Of a DNA stretch of 64,000 bases, positions 52,116-60,825 are shown one piece after another. Under the pieces are notes generated by a model. That model was not told where the DNA came from. It made no database searches and worked only from the letters and a program-made list of their open reading frames with translations. Numbering within the stretch: the first letter of the stretch is position 1; each line of letters opens with the position of its first letter. The stretch covers positions 1 through 64,000 of the forward strand of contig NSIP01000009.1 of the NCBI GenBank assembly GCA_002737725.1. The letters run 5' to 3'. Position numbers and translations under genes: made by a program. Origin of the DNA: Rhodospirillaceae bacterium. Its GTDB lineage: Bacteria; Pseudomonadota; Alphaproteobacteria; Rhodospirillales; Rhodospirillaceae.

Positions 52116-53075
52116 TTAGGCACGGCAAACGATAAACACAAAGTCACTTTTGATTGTCTGATTTTTAATCAAGATATCCTCAATCGTACATATCATATCG
52201 ATGAGCAGATTGTCGTAGTCAGATTCAGCATTAAAGTTTCCAGCAATGTCTTCAAGTAAAATTTGTAAAAGCGTTCCGCCAAAATCTATTTTTTCGATGA
52301 TTTCAAAGCGGTCAGTGAGGATCTTCATAATTTCTGCCGATCGAACGGCTTCCGAGGGGTCGTAGCTGATCATTTGTTCGATTGTCGGGCGTGTAATTCT
52401 GTCCTTTTGTATCTCGCGATTGGCAACCGATGTTTTGTAAGCTGCCGGCAGGGTATCAAGAATCGCGTTGGCGATCTCAAGTTGTTGATCTGTCCATTGG
52501 AAGCGAGTGGGGCCTATGAATTCATTCAGAACGAAAAGCCCGCCGGGCTTGAGCGATTCTTTAACTTGATCGAAGATATGTTCTAAACTTTCGAAATGAT
52601 GCGCTGATTGGCTTGTGAAAACAGCATCATAAGTCTGGGGAGAGAGACGAATAGTGCTTATGTCACAGCACTCGTAGTGAATGCTCTGCGCCATGCCCAT
52701 ATTATGGGCTTCTTGCTTTGCGATTTTAATTGCACCGTCAGCGATATCAAAGGCGTCAATTTTTTGACTGATGCCAAGATAATGGGCGTGGCGTTCGAGG
52801 CCGCCCGCCCCGCACCCTAGCGAGGCCACTTTAGTAAATGGCTGAGCAGCGTACTTGAGCTTAAAGTGTTCCAGCCAGTTTTTACTCTCAAAGCCACTGA
52901 TTCTTTTGTTGATGTAGTTTTTTTCGACGCGCGGATGATTCATCCAACTCAAGTTCTTTCTGCGAAGCAGGTCCTCTGGGCTTGCTTTTTGCGACCATAA
53001 ATCAATTGTCTTTTTTAATTCTCTCTCCGTGGCTTCGTTTGACATATTCATGCTCTCGGTAATGGTAAATTTCAA
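52116..53075 (-). CDS. Class I SAM-dependent methyltransferase
   Basis: 319 residues (311 from ATG 53051 or 309 from ATG 53045). Methyltransf_11/25 fold: motif I KVASLGCGAGGLERHAHYLG, IDAFDIADGAIKIAKQEAHN, YDAVFTSQSAHHFESLEHIF, then SLKPGGLFVLNEFIGPTRFQ. It is noticeably more AT-rich than its neighbours, which suggests later acquisition. It is divergent from another methyltransferase gene and begins a region devoted to glycan or methyl transfer. Substrate unknown. Confidence 0.85.
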   Translation of the reverse strand: MKFTITESMNMSNEATERELKKTIDLWSQKASPEDLLRRKNLSWMNHPRVEKNYINKRISGFESKNWLEHFKLKYAAQPFTKVASLGCGAGGLERHAHYLGISQKIDAFDIADGAIKIAKQEAHNMGMAQSIHYECCDISTIRLSPQTYDAVFTSQSAHHFESLEHIFDQVKESLKPGGLFVLNEFIGPTRFQWTDQQLEIANAILDTLPAAYKTSVANREIQKDRITRPTIEQMISYDPSEAVRSAEIMKILTDRFEIIEKIDFGGTLLQILLEDIAGNFNAESDYDNLLIDMICTIEDILIKNQTIKSDFVFIVCRA

Positions 53076-53260
53076 AAATAGATGTAACCTTCAGTTAAAA
53101 CGTTTTTACTATGACGAGGCGCGGCCGGACCGACACCATGTTATCAAATTGTCGCATCGAAACAGTGTGGCATTTTGCAAGTAGGTGTCGCATTTTACGC
53201 GATTCTGATGCTCAGGATTTTCTAGCGCACTTTGACGTTTGCAATATACTCATGCTACCC

Positions 53261-53962
53261 ATGGTAGAAATGAAAGACAACATGAATGACCTTGTGCGGC
53301 GCTGCAATATGCAGCTGAGTGATCACGACCATCATTATATTGTGCTGAGTTTTCTGCACCGTTGGATGATCTCACGGGCGTTGCCAGTGGCGCATGGGAC
53401 GTTGCTCGATTTTGGCGCGGGCGGTCAGCCGTATCGTGAGTTGTTTGAAACCAAAGTAGTGCGCTATGTGGCCGCCGATGTGTGCCCTATGCCAGGTCGT
53501 GCGCTGGACGTCACGCTCGAGGTTGATAAGCCCGTCCCTTTGGCGGACGGGGCGGTGAATACCATTCTTTCGTCACAGACGTTGGAGCACGTGTCCGATC
53601 CGAATTTCTATCTGCAAGAATGCCGCCGACTTTTGGCGCCCGATGGCTTTTTGATTCTGACCGTGCCGATGCAGTGGCGCCATCATGAAACGCCCCACGA
53701 CTACTTGCGCTTTACGCGTTTTGGCATCACCGCGCTGTTGCAGCGTGCAGGTTTTATTGTCGATCACCTCGATGGCACGGGCGGCGTGTATGCCCTGCTG
53801 GGCCAAATTTTGTTGAATACATTGAGTGAGCGCCGTGTGCATCGGCCATGGCTGTTTCGATTGATCAATCGCGCCGCACTGTGGCTCGACCGTCGCTATC
53901 CCGACCCTGAAGACACGATTAACTGGATGTGCATCGCGCACGTTGCCAAAGAAGTGCGTTAA
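53261..53962 (+). CDS. Class I SAM-dependent methyltransferase
   Basis: 233 residues from ATG 53261 (226 from ATG 53282). Motif I GTLLDFGAGGQPYRELFETK, YVAADVCPMPGRALDVTLEV, ILSSQTLEHVSDPNFYLQEC, RLLAPDGFLILTVPMQWRHH and the motif HETPHDYLRFTRFG typical of sugar- or lipid-linked methyltransferases in polysaccharide clusters. The upstream frame to 53111 lacks similarity and is excluded. The 3' end overlaps the convergent glycosyltransferase by four bases. Confidence 0.82.
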   Translation: MVEMKDNMNDLVRRCNMQLSDHDHHYIVLSFLHRWMISRALPVAHGTLLDFGAGGQPYRELFETKVVRYVAADVCPMPGRALDVTLEVDKPVPLADGAVNTILSSQTLEHVSDPNFYLQECRRLLAPDGFLILTVPMQWRHHETPHDYLRFTRFGITALLQRAGFIVDHLDGTGGVYALLGQILLNTLSERRVHRPWLFRLINRAALWLDRRYPDPEDTINWMCIAHVAKEVR

Positions 53963-55722
53963 CTTTTCGGCTGCTGTTCTTGATCAATCCCGACATAGCA
54001 ATTTGTGGGAAATTGCGCTGATGATCCTGGGGCAACGGCGCCCAGATCAAACTCAGCCGTCACGCCGTCTTTGCCACTCACACGCATTTTTAAATCATTG
54101 CGATCGAAAGGCTTGGTTAAGCTCACCACAAATCCAACATTGTCGGATGAAAACGATACGCCCTGGCGCGCAAAACTAGCTTTAACATCCGGCCGGGGCA
54201 AAAAGCGTGTGGTGTGCGATAACACTTTGCTGTCGGCGAGAATTTCAATAAGCGCAGGCACGTCATTAGCAATCACGGCCCATCCGGCGATATATCCCTG
54301 ACCTGTGCTCTGCTCGAGTTGCTCGAATAATCTGGCGGCTTGCGGGATTTGCGGTTTGTGGCTTGCGCCCAAATACTGTGCATAGATGGCCAGCAATTCA
54401 TCGACATACTGCACAGACGATTTGGGCGGGCGGCAGTTCTGGCTGAGTTGCGCAATCAAATTTGGCTCTGCCAGAAGTTTGGCAAACCCCTGCACCAATG
54501 CTTGAACGTTACCGGGCTCGAACAGCAACCCATTTTCGCCGTCGGTCACGGCTTCAGCGAGGCCAGGAAAATGCGAGGCAATCACCGGACGCTTGGCCGC
54601 CAGGGCCGAGTACACCACCAGCGGAGTATTCTCGTACCACAGCGACGGCACTACAAGCAGATCAAACGTCGCAATAACATTGGCGACTTCGGCATTGGGG
54701 AATGTGCCGCAAAAATTGATGTTATCGGCCCCAGCGGCAATCGTGCGCAGGCGGGTTACATAGTCAGGGAAGTCCGCGAGGTTGCCATAAATTTTGAGAC
54801 GCACTTTTGCGACGTCTAACTTGCGGAAGGCTTCAATCAAAACATGACAGCCTTTGTGCGGCGCCAACGTGCCAATAAAACCAATTGTCAGTACTCGTAC
54901 GCCCAAAGGTTCAACAGTGCTGGCGTTATAGGCCTGCATATCGATTCCATAAGCCGACTGCGTAATACGTTTGGGCTCGACGCCATTAGCGGTCAACACG
55001 CCGGTCATCAGTTTCGTCGGCGAGATAATCCGGCATAGCCAGTTCAAGCGCTCTACAACGAAAGGTCTTCGCCGCGACATGGCCGCAATCTCTGAACTCA
55101 TGGGGTAGTTCGGCAAGATACCGTTTGCGGTTAGGCGCGTGGCCAATTCGACCGCCCAGTCGGGAACAAGTTTGCTCACGCGTTTCACAGCAGCCCCGCG
55201 CGTTAGCTCAGCCACGTGTCGCACGCAGTTACCACCGGTCGCCGAAGGGCCTGCGCACACCTTGCCGCCGGCGAGGAGCAACTGGCTTGTTGGGCAGACC
55301 GACCAAAAATCTGTCGGCGTGTAAAATGCAGGGATCGCGGCGCTGACCGTGGCGTCAATCAGTCCGCTACCCAGGCGGCTGAGGTGAAAGAAATGAACCA
55401 GGTCCGGTGCAAAACTTTCCAGCAATCCAGTGAAGTAGCGTGCCGTGAGCCTATTGTCGTACTCAATTTCGGTAACGACCGCTTGCTCACCCATGGGCAC
55501 ATGGGCGTAATAAAAACGGTGAACCTTCATTCCATCAAGATCGTAAGTATCAAAACGCTGGGCATCGGGTAGGTGTGTGCGGGCCGGAAAGCCGGTGAAC
55601 ACGCAAACCTCGTGACCAGCTTTGATCAGGGCTTGCGCAACGCTGTAGGTGAGAATTTCTGTGCCGGAGAAATATTCGGGCAGAAATTGGTGAACGGTGA
55701 GAAGGATCTTCAAAGGATTCAC
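53959..55722 (-). CDS. GT4-family glycosyltransferase with C-terminal extension
   Basis: 587 residues. GT-B fold: N-terminal LLTVHQFLPEYFSGTEILTY (residues about 6-190) and C-terminal GT1 domain (IGFIGTLAPHKGCHVLIEAF, VPSLWYENTPLVVYSALAAK, EAVTDGENGLLFEPGNVQ, about 270-440), with the nucleotide-sugar site E-x7-E-like around YENTPLVVYSALA. The last ~110 residues form a separate beta-rich module (GYIAGWAVIANDVPALIEIL) seen in alphaproteobacterial glycan enzymes. It is the third gene of a tightly spaced minus-strand operon (12-base gap). Probably extends a surface polysaccharide. Confidence 0.88.
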   Translation of the reverse strand: MNPLKILLTVHQFLPEYFSGTEILTYSVAQALIKAGHEVCVFTGFPARTHLPDAQRFDTYDLDGMKVHRFYYAHVPMGEQAVVTEIEYDNRLTARYFTGLLESFAPDLVHFFHLSRLGSGLIDATVSAAIPAFYTPTDFWSVCPTSQLLLAGGKVCAGPSATGGNCVRHVAELTRGAAVKRVSKLVPDWAVELATRLTANGILPNYPMSSEIAAMSRRRPFVVERLNWLCRIISPTKLMTGVLTANGVEPKRITQSAYGIDMQAYNASTVEPLGVRVLTIGFIGTLAPHKGCHVLIEAFRKLDVAKVRLKIYGNLADFPDYVTRLRTIAAGADNINFCGTFPNAEVANVIATFDLLVVPSLWYENTPLVVYSALAAKRPVIASHFPGLAEAVTDGENGLLFEPGNVQALVQGFAKLLAEPNLIAQLSQNCRPPKSSVQYVDELLAIYAQYLGASHKPQIPQAARLFEQLEQSTGQGYIAGWAVIANDVPALIEILADSKVLSHTTRFLPRPDVKASFARQGVSFSSDNVGFVVSLTKPFDRNDLKMRVSGKDGVTAEFDLGAVAPGSSAQFPTNCYVGIDQEQQPKS

Positions 55723-55734
55723 AAATTTCTGAAA

Positions 55735-58716
55735 TTACACGCCGCTGATTTTCTTTTGCGATTTGTCGAGATGGTCTTTCGCACCCTGATACTGGCCAAG
55801 GATTTGCATGGCCGTGAGCGCGGGCAGCTTCGCCAACAGTTTGATCTTTGTGGCCAGCGGCACTTTGGCGCGCATCGTGTAACCCATGTCAGAGATCATC
55901 ATATGCAGCCAGCCTTGAACGGCTCGGCCCAGCGTTGGCACCATGTGCAGGCCGAATAACTGATTGAGCTTGCGATGGCAAACATAGGTGCGTTTGTATT
56001 CATAGGCGATGGGGCGATCATGCGAGTGAACAACTGCTGCAGTGGGTTCATACACGATGCGCCGTCCGCGTATGAGCGCGCTTTGCGCCCATTCAATGTC
56101 CTCGCCAAAGTCCACACGACCAAAGGGACGTACTTCCCATTCGGATTTCCGAATGGCCGAGCACACGTTATCGAAGTTGCTGGCCAAGTAGCGTTCCATT
56201 GGTGGCCATGTGTCGTAAGCCGCAGGGTCGGGCAAAGCGCGCACCTCGCGAACAGTTCGGCCCGTGAGCCAGGTGTTGAGATTGCGCTTGGTGATGGCGT
56301 CGGCGTCGGGCTGCGGAATTTGGCGCCCATAGGCGCCCACAACCTCAGGGTCCTCAAACGCCGATAACAATTTTTCTATCATCTGTACGTCAAGCGGCGT
56401 CGCATCTTGAACCGTCAACACAATTTTATTCGAGCTGGCTTTTCCAATGGCAAAGTCGCGCGTCGAGCCGTGATTAAACTCGGACGGCGGAATTGTGTAG
56501 CATTCTGCGCCAGCTGCTTTGGCAATAGCGATTGTGTCATCAGTGGACCCTGAGTCGACAATGATGAACTCTACGTTAGGCCAAATGGTTTGGCGCTGTA
56601 GCCCGGCCACCACGGTCTTGAACAAATCACCGCCGTTTTTGGTAGGGATGACTAGCGAACACGCGAAAGGTTTTTTCGTGCCAGCCAAGGTTGGGGGGTG
56701 CGCCATCAAAGCCGCTAATGCTTCATGGGTCACAGCCTCTTGACTGGCAAATTCAACTTTAGTTGGCGGCCGGGCAAGTTGTTGCTGAATTCGTGCCTTG
56801 ATCGCTGCATAGGCCTGACGCAGCAAAAAGCGCGGGCTTGAGAGCTCAATGTCGCGCCGTTGCGACAGGTGGTGATAAGCCATCCGTACGTCTTGTGTTT
56901 CGGCCTTAGCTTGTTCGCGTTCATGAAGTGCGAGGTTGCGTTCAGTGCGGGTCTGAGCGATCTCAGCTGCGATCTGCTGGGCTTGCTGTTGGAAGGCGAT
57001 GGTTTGTGTTTCGTAAGCTGCGATCTGCTTTACAAATTCTGATGTTTGCTTTTCGTATACCTTGGCGAGGGATTCATACTTCTGCGCCTGGCCCTGGTAA
57101 TTAGCCGACACTTCCGATTGCAAATATAAATCGAGGCGCGTTCTGGTCAGCGTGTTTTGCGTGCTCATGAACGTCGAGATGTAATCAACGCCGCGATCAA
57201 AAAACACGCTGGCTAGTTGGTGCGGGGCAAGCGATGCTTGTCCACAAACAGCAATAAAGGCCAACGCCGTATCGGGCGAAGTCGAATGTGCCTCCGAGAT
57301 AAACGATGACCTGAGTGCTGCGTTATTATCGCCGAGTTCAAACGTGACCCCGGCGCGCACATGTTGGCGTAAGATCTGGACCGCGCTGAAATGCGGCGAC
57401 ACCAGATCATGTAACTCGGCCTCATTCATTTCACGAATGTGGTACGGGTTAGCGCCATAGAGTTTTGTTGTCTCGGGGTTGGGTGTGGAAATCAACATTA
57501 CGCCGTCGGGCTTCAACAGCCGCGCAAAGCTAGCGATCAAGGCTTTTTGTGTTTCGTGATCCACGTGCTCAATCATTTCAAAGCAGGTGACCACGTCAAA
57601 CGATGCCGCCGGCAGCGATGCACCAAGATCGGCCAGGCAAACAAATTTGAGATTGTCATTGCGGTGCGTGGCTGAGGCCCATCGTATGGCAGCCGTATCA
57701 ATATCAAGGCCCGTCACGGATGCAGCCTGAGTGGCTAGTTTTGCAGCGCCGTACCCCGTGCCACAACCAAAATCCAGAACGGTTTTTCCTTTCACGACAT
57801 CTTTGGCTAGTGCGTAACGCGGCACGTGTTCGTACTCGGCGATTTTGGACCAGGTGCCCGGCACATAGCGTTCGCGCATGAAATCGGTAAAATCGCTGCC
57901 TGAGGCGCTGGCCAATAATCCGGCGTTGTCGGGGCCGGTGCCGCGAATATCGATGGTGGTGAAGTGCAGATGCTGCAACAAATATGTCAGCGCGCGCTCG
58001 GAATAATATACCAAATGCGATGGCGGATGACGGTAGGCCCATGTGGCCGGATCGCGTTTGGCGTCAGCCGACCCGGCATTGGGCGTTGAAATCACCACGC
58101 GCGTTTTGGCCGTGATCGCGCCAATCGAAAACAGGCTGTAGAGCAACGCGTAGGGCGAGGGCAGGTGTTCGATGGTGTCAAGGATCAGCACTAGATCAAA
58201 TTCGTGCGGAATCAGCTCGGCTGTGTCTTCAACCACAAACGCCCGTCCGCCCAATCTTTGTTTGGCGATGCCCCGCGCGTGGTTCGAGGGCTCGACGCCG
58301 AAGCATTTCCAGCCGCGCTCGGCGGCCAGCGCCAAATGGGTGCCGTAGCCACAACCGATATCTAACACCGACCGCTCAGCGCCGCCGGGAAACTCCGCGA
58401 GCAGCGACGTCACTAAATCAAGCGACCACTCGGTTTGTTTATCGTAATTTTGGTAGCCGCCCGGCTCGCCACCCTCAAACCATTCGCGACGGTCATAGTA
58501 TTGCTTCAGCTCGTACGCACTGGGCATGGAGTCGGCATACTCCGTTTCGCAAACGCCGCATGCCTTGATGTCAAATGCATCGACCTTGCATAGCAGCTTA
58601 AGCTGCGCTGTATCGCCGCACACAGGGCAGGCACTGGTAACTGATTTGTTGGGTGGGGGAGTGTTCACAACTTTGCTTTCGTCTCGCTCAATCGTCTGGC
58701 GTTCAACGTCGATCAA
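55735..58716 (-). CDS. Multidomain methyltransferase-methyltransferase-coiled coil-GT2 fusion
   Basis: 993 residues with four parts. Residues about 30-70 are a zinc-ribbon (CPVCGDTAQLKLLCK, CGVCETEY). About 110-250 is a methyltransferase with SVLDIGCGYGTHLALAAERG. About 295-440 is a second, with KTVLDFGCGTGYGAAKLATQ. About 545-640 is a Gln/Glu-rich coiled coil. About 690-930 is a GT2 rhamnosyltransferase-like domain (SLVIPTKNGGDLFKTVVAGL, VDSGSTDDTIAIAKAAG, EFNHGSTRDFAIGKAS). It probably assembles and caps a methylated glycan in one polypeptide, with the coiled coil acting as a spacer or length ruler. It sits between a methyltransferase gene (5 bases) and a GT4 gene (12 bases). Confidence 0.88.
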   Translation of the reverse strand: MIDVERQTIERDESKVVNTPPPNKSVTSACPVCGDTAQLKLLCKVDAFDIKACGVCETEYADSMPSAYELKQYYDRREWFEGGEPGGYQNYDKQTEWSLDLVTSLLAEFPGGAERSVLDIGCGYGTHLALAAERGWKCFGVEPSNHARGIAKQRLGGRAFVVEDTAELIPHEFDLVLILDTIEHLPSPYALLYSLFSIGAITAKTRVVISTPNAGSADAKRDPATWAYRHPPSHLVYYSERALTYLLQHLHFTTIDIRGTGPDNAGLLASASGSDFTDFMRERYVPGTWSKIAEYEHVPRYALAKDVVKGKTVLDFGCGTGYGAAKLATQAASVTGLDIDTAAIRWASATHRNDNLKFVCLADLGASLPAASFDVVTCFEMIEHVDHETQKALIASFARLLKPDGVMLISTPNPETTKLYGANPYHIREMNEAELHDLVSPHFSAVQILRQHVRAGVTFELGDNNAALRSSFISEAHSTSPDTALAFIAVCGQASLAPHQLASVFFDRGVDYISTFMSTQNTLTRTRLDLYLQSEVSANYQGQAQKYESLAKVYEKQTSEFVKQIAAYETQTIAFQQQAQQIAAEIAQTRTERNLALHEREQAKAETQDVRMAYHHLSQRRDIELSSPRFLLRQAYAAIKARIQQQLARPPTKVEFASQEAVTHEALAALMAHPPTLAGTKKPFACSLVIPTKNGGDLFKTVVAGLQRQTIWPNVEFIIVDSGSTDDTIAIAKAAGAECYTIPPSEFNHGSTRDFAIGKASSNKIVLTVQDATPLDVQMIEKLLSAFEDPEVVGAYGRQIPQPDADAITKRNLNTWLTGRTVREVRALPDPAAYDTWPPMERYLASNFDNVCSAIRKSEWEVRPFGRVDFGEDIEWAQSALIRGRRIVYEPTAAVVHSHDRPIAYEYKRTYVCHRKLNQLFGLHMVPTLGRAVQGWLHMMISDMGYTMRAKVPLATKIKLLAKLPALTAMQILGQYQGAKDHLDKSQKKISGV

Positions 58717-58721
58717 AATCT

Positions 58722-59555
58722 TTAGCGCGCACGCAATACAATAATGTCTTGAAAATCGTGAATCGCGCCGCTGCGTATCGATATCACGTCAAAGTATTTT
58801 GACCAAACTCGGCGAGCATAATTTTCAGAGATAAAAGTAATGCCATAAGCATAAAACAAATTATTCAAATGCCCAAACCACTGCCGAATGAACCGAAAGC
58901 CGCCGCGCTGGAATGATTGACGCGCATCCTTGATCGCGCTGGCCGAGACTTCCAGCATTTTATAAATACGATCTTCGGTCTCGGCGCGCTGCAGCGCGCG
59001 CTCCCCATGAACTGTGAGCAAAACGATAGCTCCGGGTGTTGCGAGGCGCGCCAGTTCCGCGAGGTAAAAAAGTTGGTCGCGTTCGCTCATGTGCGAAAAA
59101 ACCGAGACCGAGATAATCAGATCGAATTGTTGAGACGTGAGAGGCAAAGTCTTTCGCGGCTTTGTCAGCACCGCTTTGACATGGCTAAGCGCGCGATCGA
59201 CCCACGCCACATTGCGAGCGTCGACGTCAACACCTGTGTAACGGCCGCGGTATCCTTTGAACATCCGCGCTAATCGCCCGACACCCACGCCAAAATCAAG
59301 TACATCGTGAAAGTCCGACAAAGGCGTGGGGCTCGCCTCACTCAAGGCCTTTAAAATATCGTAGCCGTGCGAAGCAAAGTCCTTTGGTTCGGTTAATCCC
59401 GTGGTGATGATCATGCGCGGCAGCGGCGGGAAGGGCGCGATCAAGCCCAGCAGCTCAGGCGAGGTAAAGGCGCCGGTGCGGTTGAATTCAAGCCATTCAG
59501 CAAGCGGCCCGTGGATGCCCAAGCGCAGAGATGTAAGGTCCATCGGCGATGTCAT
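58722..59555 (-). CDS. Class I SAM-dependent methyltransferase, first gene of glycan operon
   Basis: 277 residues: motif I DVLDFGVGVGRLARMFKGYR, GRYTGVDVDARNVAWVDRAL, FDLIISVSVFSHMSERDQLF and LATPGAIVLLTVHGERALQR. The N-terminal LRLGIHGPLAEWLEFNRTGA resembles methyltransferases in polysaccharide clusters. It is the promoter-proximal gene of the operon that includes the 993-residue fusion and GT4 enzyme. ATG 59555 has ATGACATCGCC context with an earlier in-frame choice absent. Confidence 0.85.
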   Translation of the reverse strand: MTSPMDLTSLRLGIHGPLAEWLEFNRTGAFTSPELLGLIAPFPPLPRMIITTGLTEPKDFASHGYDILKALSEASPTPLSDFHDVLDFGVGVGRLARMFKGYRGRYTGVDVDARNVAWVDRALSHVKAVLTKPRKTLPLTSQQFDLIISVSVFSHMSERDQLFYLAELARLATPGAIVLLTVHGERALQRAETEDRIYKMLEVSASAIKDARQSFQRGGFRFIRQWFGHLNNLFYAYGITFISENYARRVWSKYFDVISIRSGAIHDFQDIIVLRAR

Positions 59556-59711
59556 CGGTTTGCTGTCTATGCCACTGTTTCGCGGCTTATCCTCATGGTG
59601 GGCGTAACTGAAATCGAGCCCTGTTGGAAGGGCCTAGGCCTATGATTTGTCTGCTTTCCCGGCTAATTTTGAGCTTCGAATCGTCAGCGAAGTGAAGAAG
59701 GAGCCGCCGCC

Positions 59712-60356
59712 ATGACTTTTGCGATTTATCCTCAACCTGCGTTTGATGCCCCAGATAAAGCCAAAGATCTGCCGCCCGGTGTTGGTGCTCATGCCGTGGG
59801 CGGCAACGGTCGGCCCAATCCCACCGTTGCAATGAAGTCGGGCATCGAAGGTCGCGAGCGCGAATTTGGTGAAGCCGTGGGCGTACTGATGAAAACCTTC
59901 ATGGACACCATGCCCTATGTGCACGAATTTAATGACGCCGTGGTGAAGTCGCACCTGTCGCACATTCAGTTCGCTAAAAATCATGGCTTGCTCAAAGAAA
60001 TGATCGAGGACGATCAAGAAACCATGAGCCCGATGCTAACGCGCGTGAAAAAAAGCATCGAGCAGTCGGGCAACAAAGAACTAGCGATGATCGCCATGTT
60101 CGAGCGCACCAGTTGCTTCTATCAAATGGTCGCTACCTACCATTCTGAAAATGGTAAGCGCACCTGGAAAAGCCCCTTTGGCTTAGTGCTTGATATGGGC
60201 ACGCGCATCGGCCAGTTCGACATGACCGAGCAAGACATCCACGATATTTGGTTCAAACCACGGCTGTATGGCTACGCCGACCAACTCGGCGTGAAGATCA
60301 AAATTACCGATATGCTGGATGCCGACAAAATGATCACCTGCGTGTTGGCTGAGTAA
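59712..60356 (+). CDS. Hypothetical protein
   Basis: 214 residues, soluble, mixed alpha/beta. It reads MTFAIYPQPAFDAPDKAKDL, then REREFGEAVGVLMKTFMDTM, HIQFAKNHGLLKEMIEDDQE, FERTSCFYQMVATYHSENGK and a C-terminal KIKITDMLDADKMITCVLAE. No signal, membrane span or recognised catalytic motif. Family not known to me. GAAGGAGCCGCCGCC precedes the ATG, a good ribosome site. It faces away from the glycan operon and stands alone. Confidence 0.6.
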   Translation: MTFAIYPQPAFDAPDKAKDLPPGVGAHAVGGNGRPNPTVAMKSGIEGREREFGEAVGVLMKTFMDTMPYVHEFNDAVVKSHLSHIQFAKNHGLLKEMIEDDQETMSPMLTRVKKSIEQSGNKELAMIAMFERTSCFYQMVATYHSENGKRTWKSPFGLVLDMGTRIGQFDMTEQDIHDIWFKPRLYGYADQLGVKIKITDMLDADKMITCVLAE

Positions 60357-60825
60357 AAATTTCTACCGTCCGCCGAACACTATTCAGCGCTGCACCATTT
60401 TTATGGTTTGCTGAACGATATAAGCACTCGCTGTTTGCATTCCCTCCCCCACGGGCCACGCCTTTCAGGCGTGCCCGAGGACTATGGTCTCGATGGGGAG
60501 GGATACAGGGTGTGGTGATGGATAAGCCGCGCTTTGAAAGAACAGCAGGAAACTAAACTGAGAGCCCCCCCCCTCCCCACAGGGGGGGGGCAGGCGGGTC
60601 TGGCTAGCCGCTGTCTGGCGCTAATCGGATGCCAATGGCGGCCCTTTAGGGATCGCCATTTTTCTTACACTTTAGGCTAGCTTACGGGTATTGCTTACCA
60701 AATCTGGCTAGAAATCAGCCCAATACTTTAGTTTATTGATATTTAGCTTTCATTGCCAGCTTACCGACGCTATGAGCTTACGTCTATTGAAAGCTACCCG
60801 GCTTTCCTTACCAAACGGGGCTCCG
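60357..60825. other. Intergenic region before the HTH-PPDK gene
   Basis: 469 bases. It contains the repeats at 60441-60591, then a low-GC stretch from 60660 with AGGCTAGCTTACGGG and TTTAGTTTATTGATATTTAG that may hold the promoter. A reading frame open from 60736 leads into the HTH-PPDK gene, but residues before ATG 60826 resemble nothing known. Confidence 0.5.
60441..60591. repeat. G/C-rich palindromic repeats before ppdK
   Basis: A long hairpin (TCCCTCCCC ... GGGGAGGGA, 60441-60503) encloses an inner stem GGGCCACGCC/GGCGTGCCC. A second simple palindrome GCCCCCCCCCCTCCCC with GGGGGGGGGC occupies about 60563-60591. They may act as terminators for the upstream gene or be REP-like elements. Confidence 0.55.

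Noticed and set aside
53111-53260. 50-residue N-terminal extension of the 53261 methyltransferase
   Set aside because: The residues resemble no methyltransferase N-terminus and the stretch overlaps the probable divergent promoter region.
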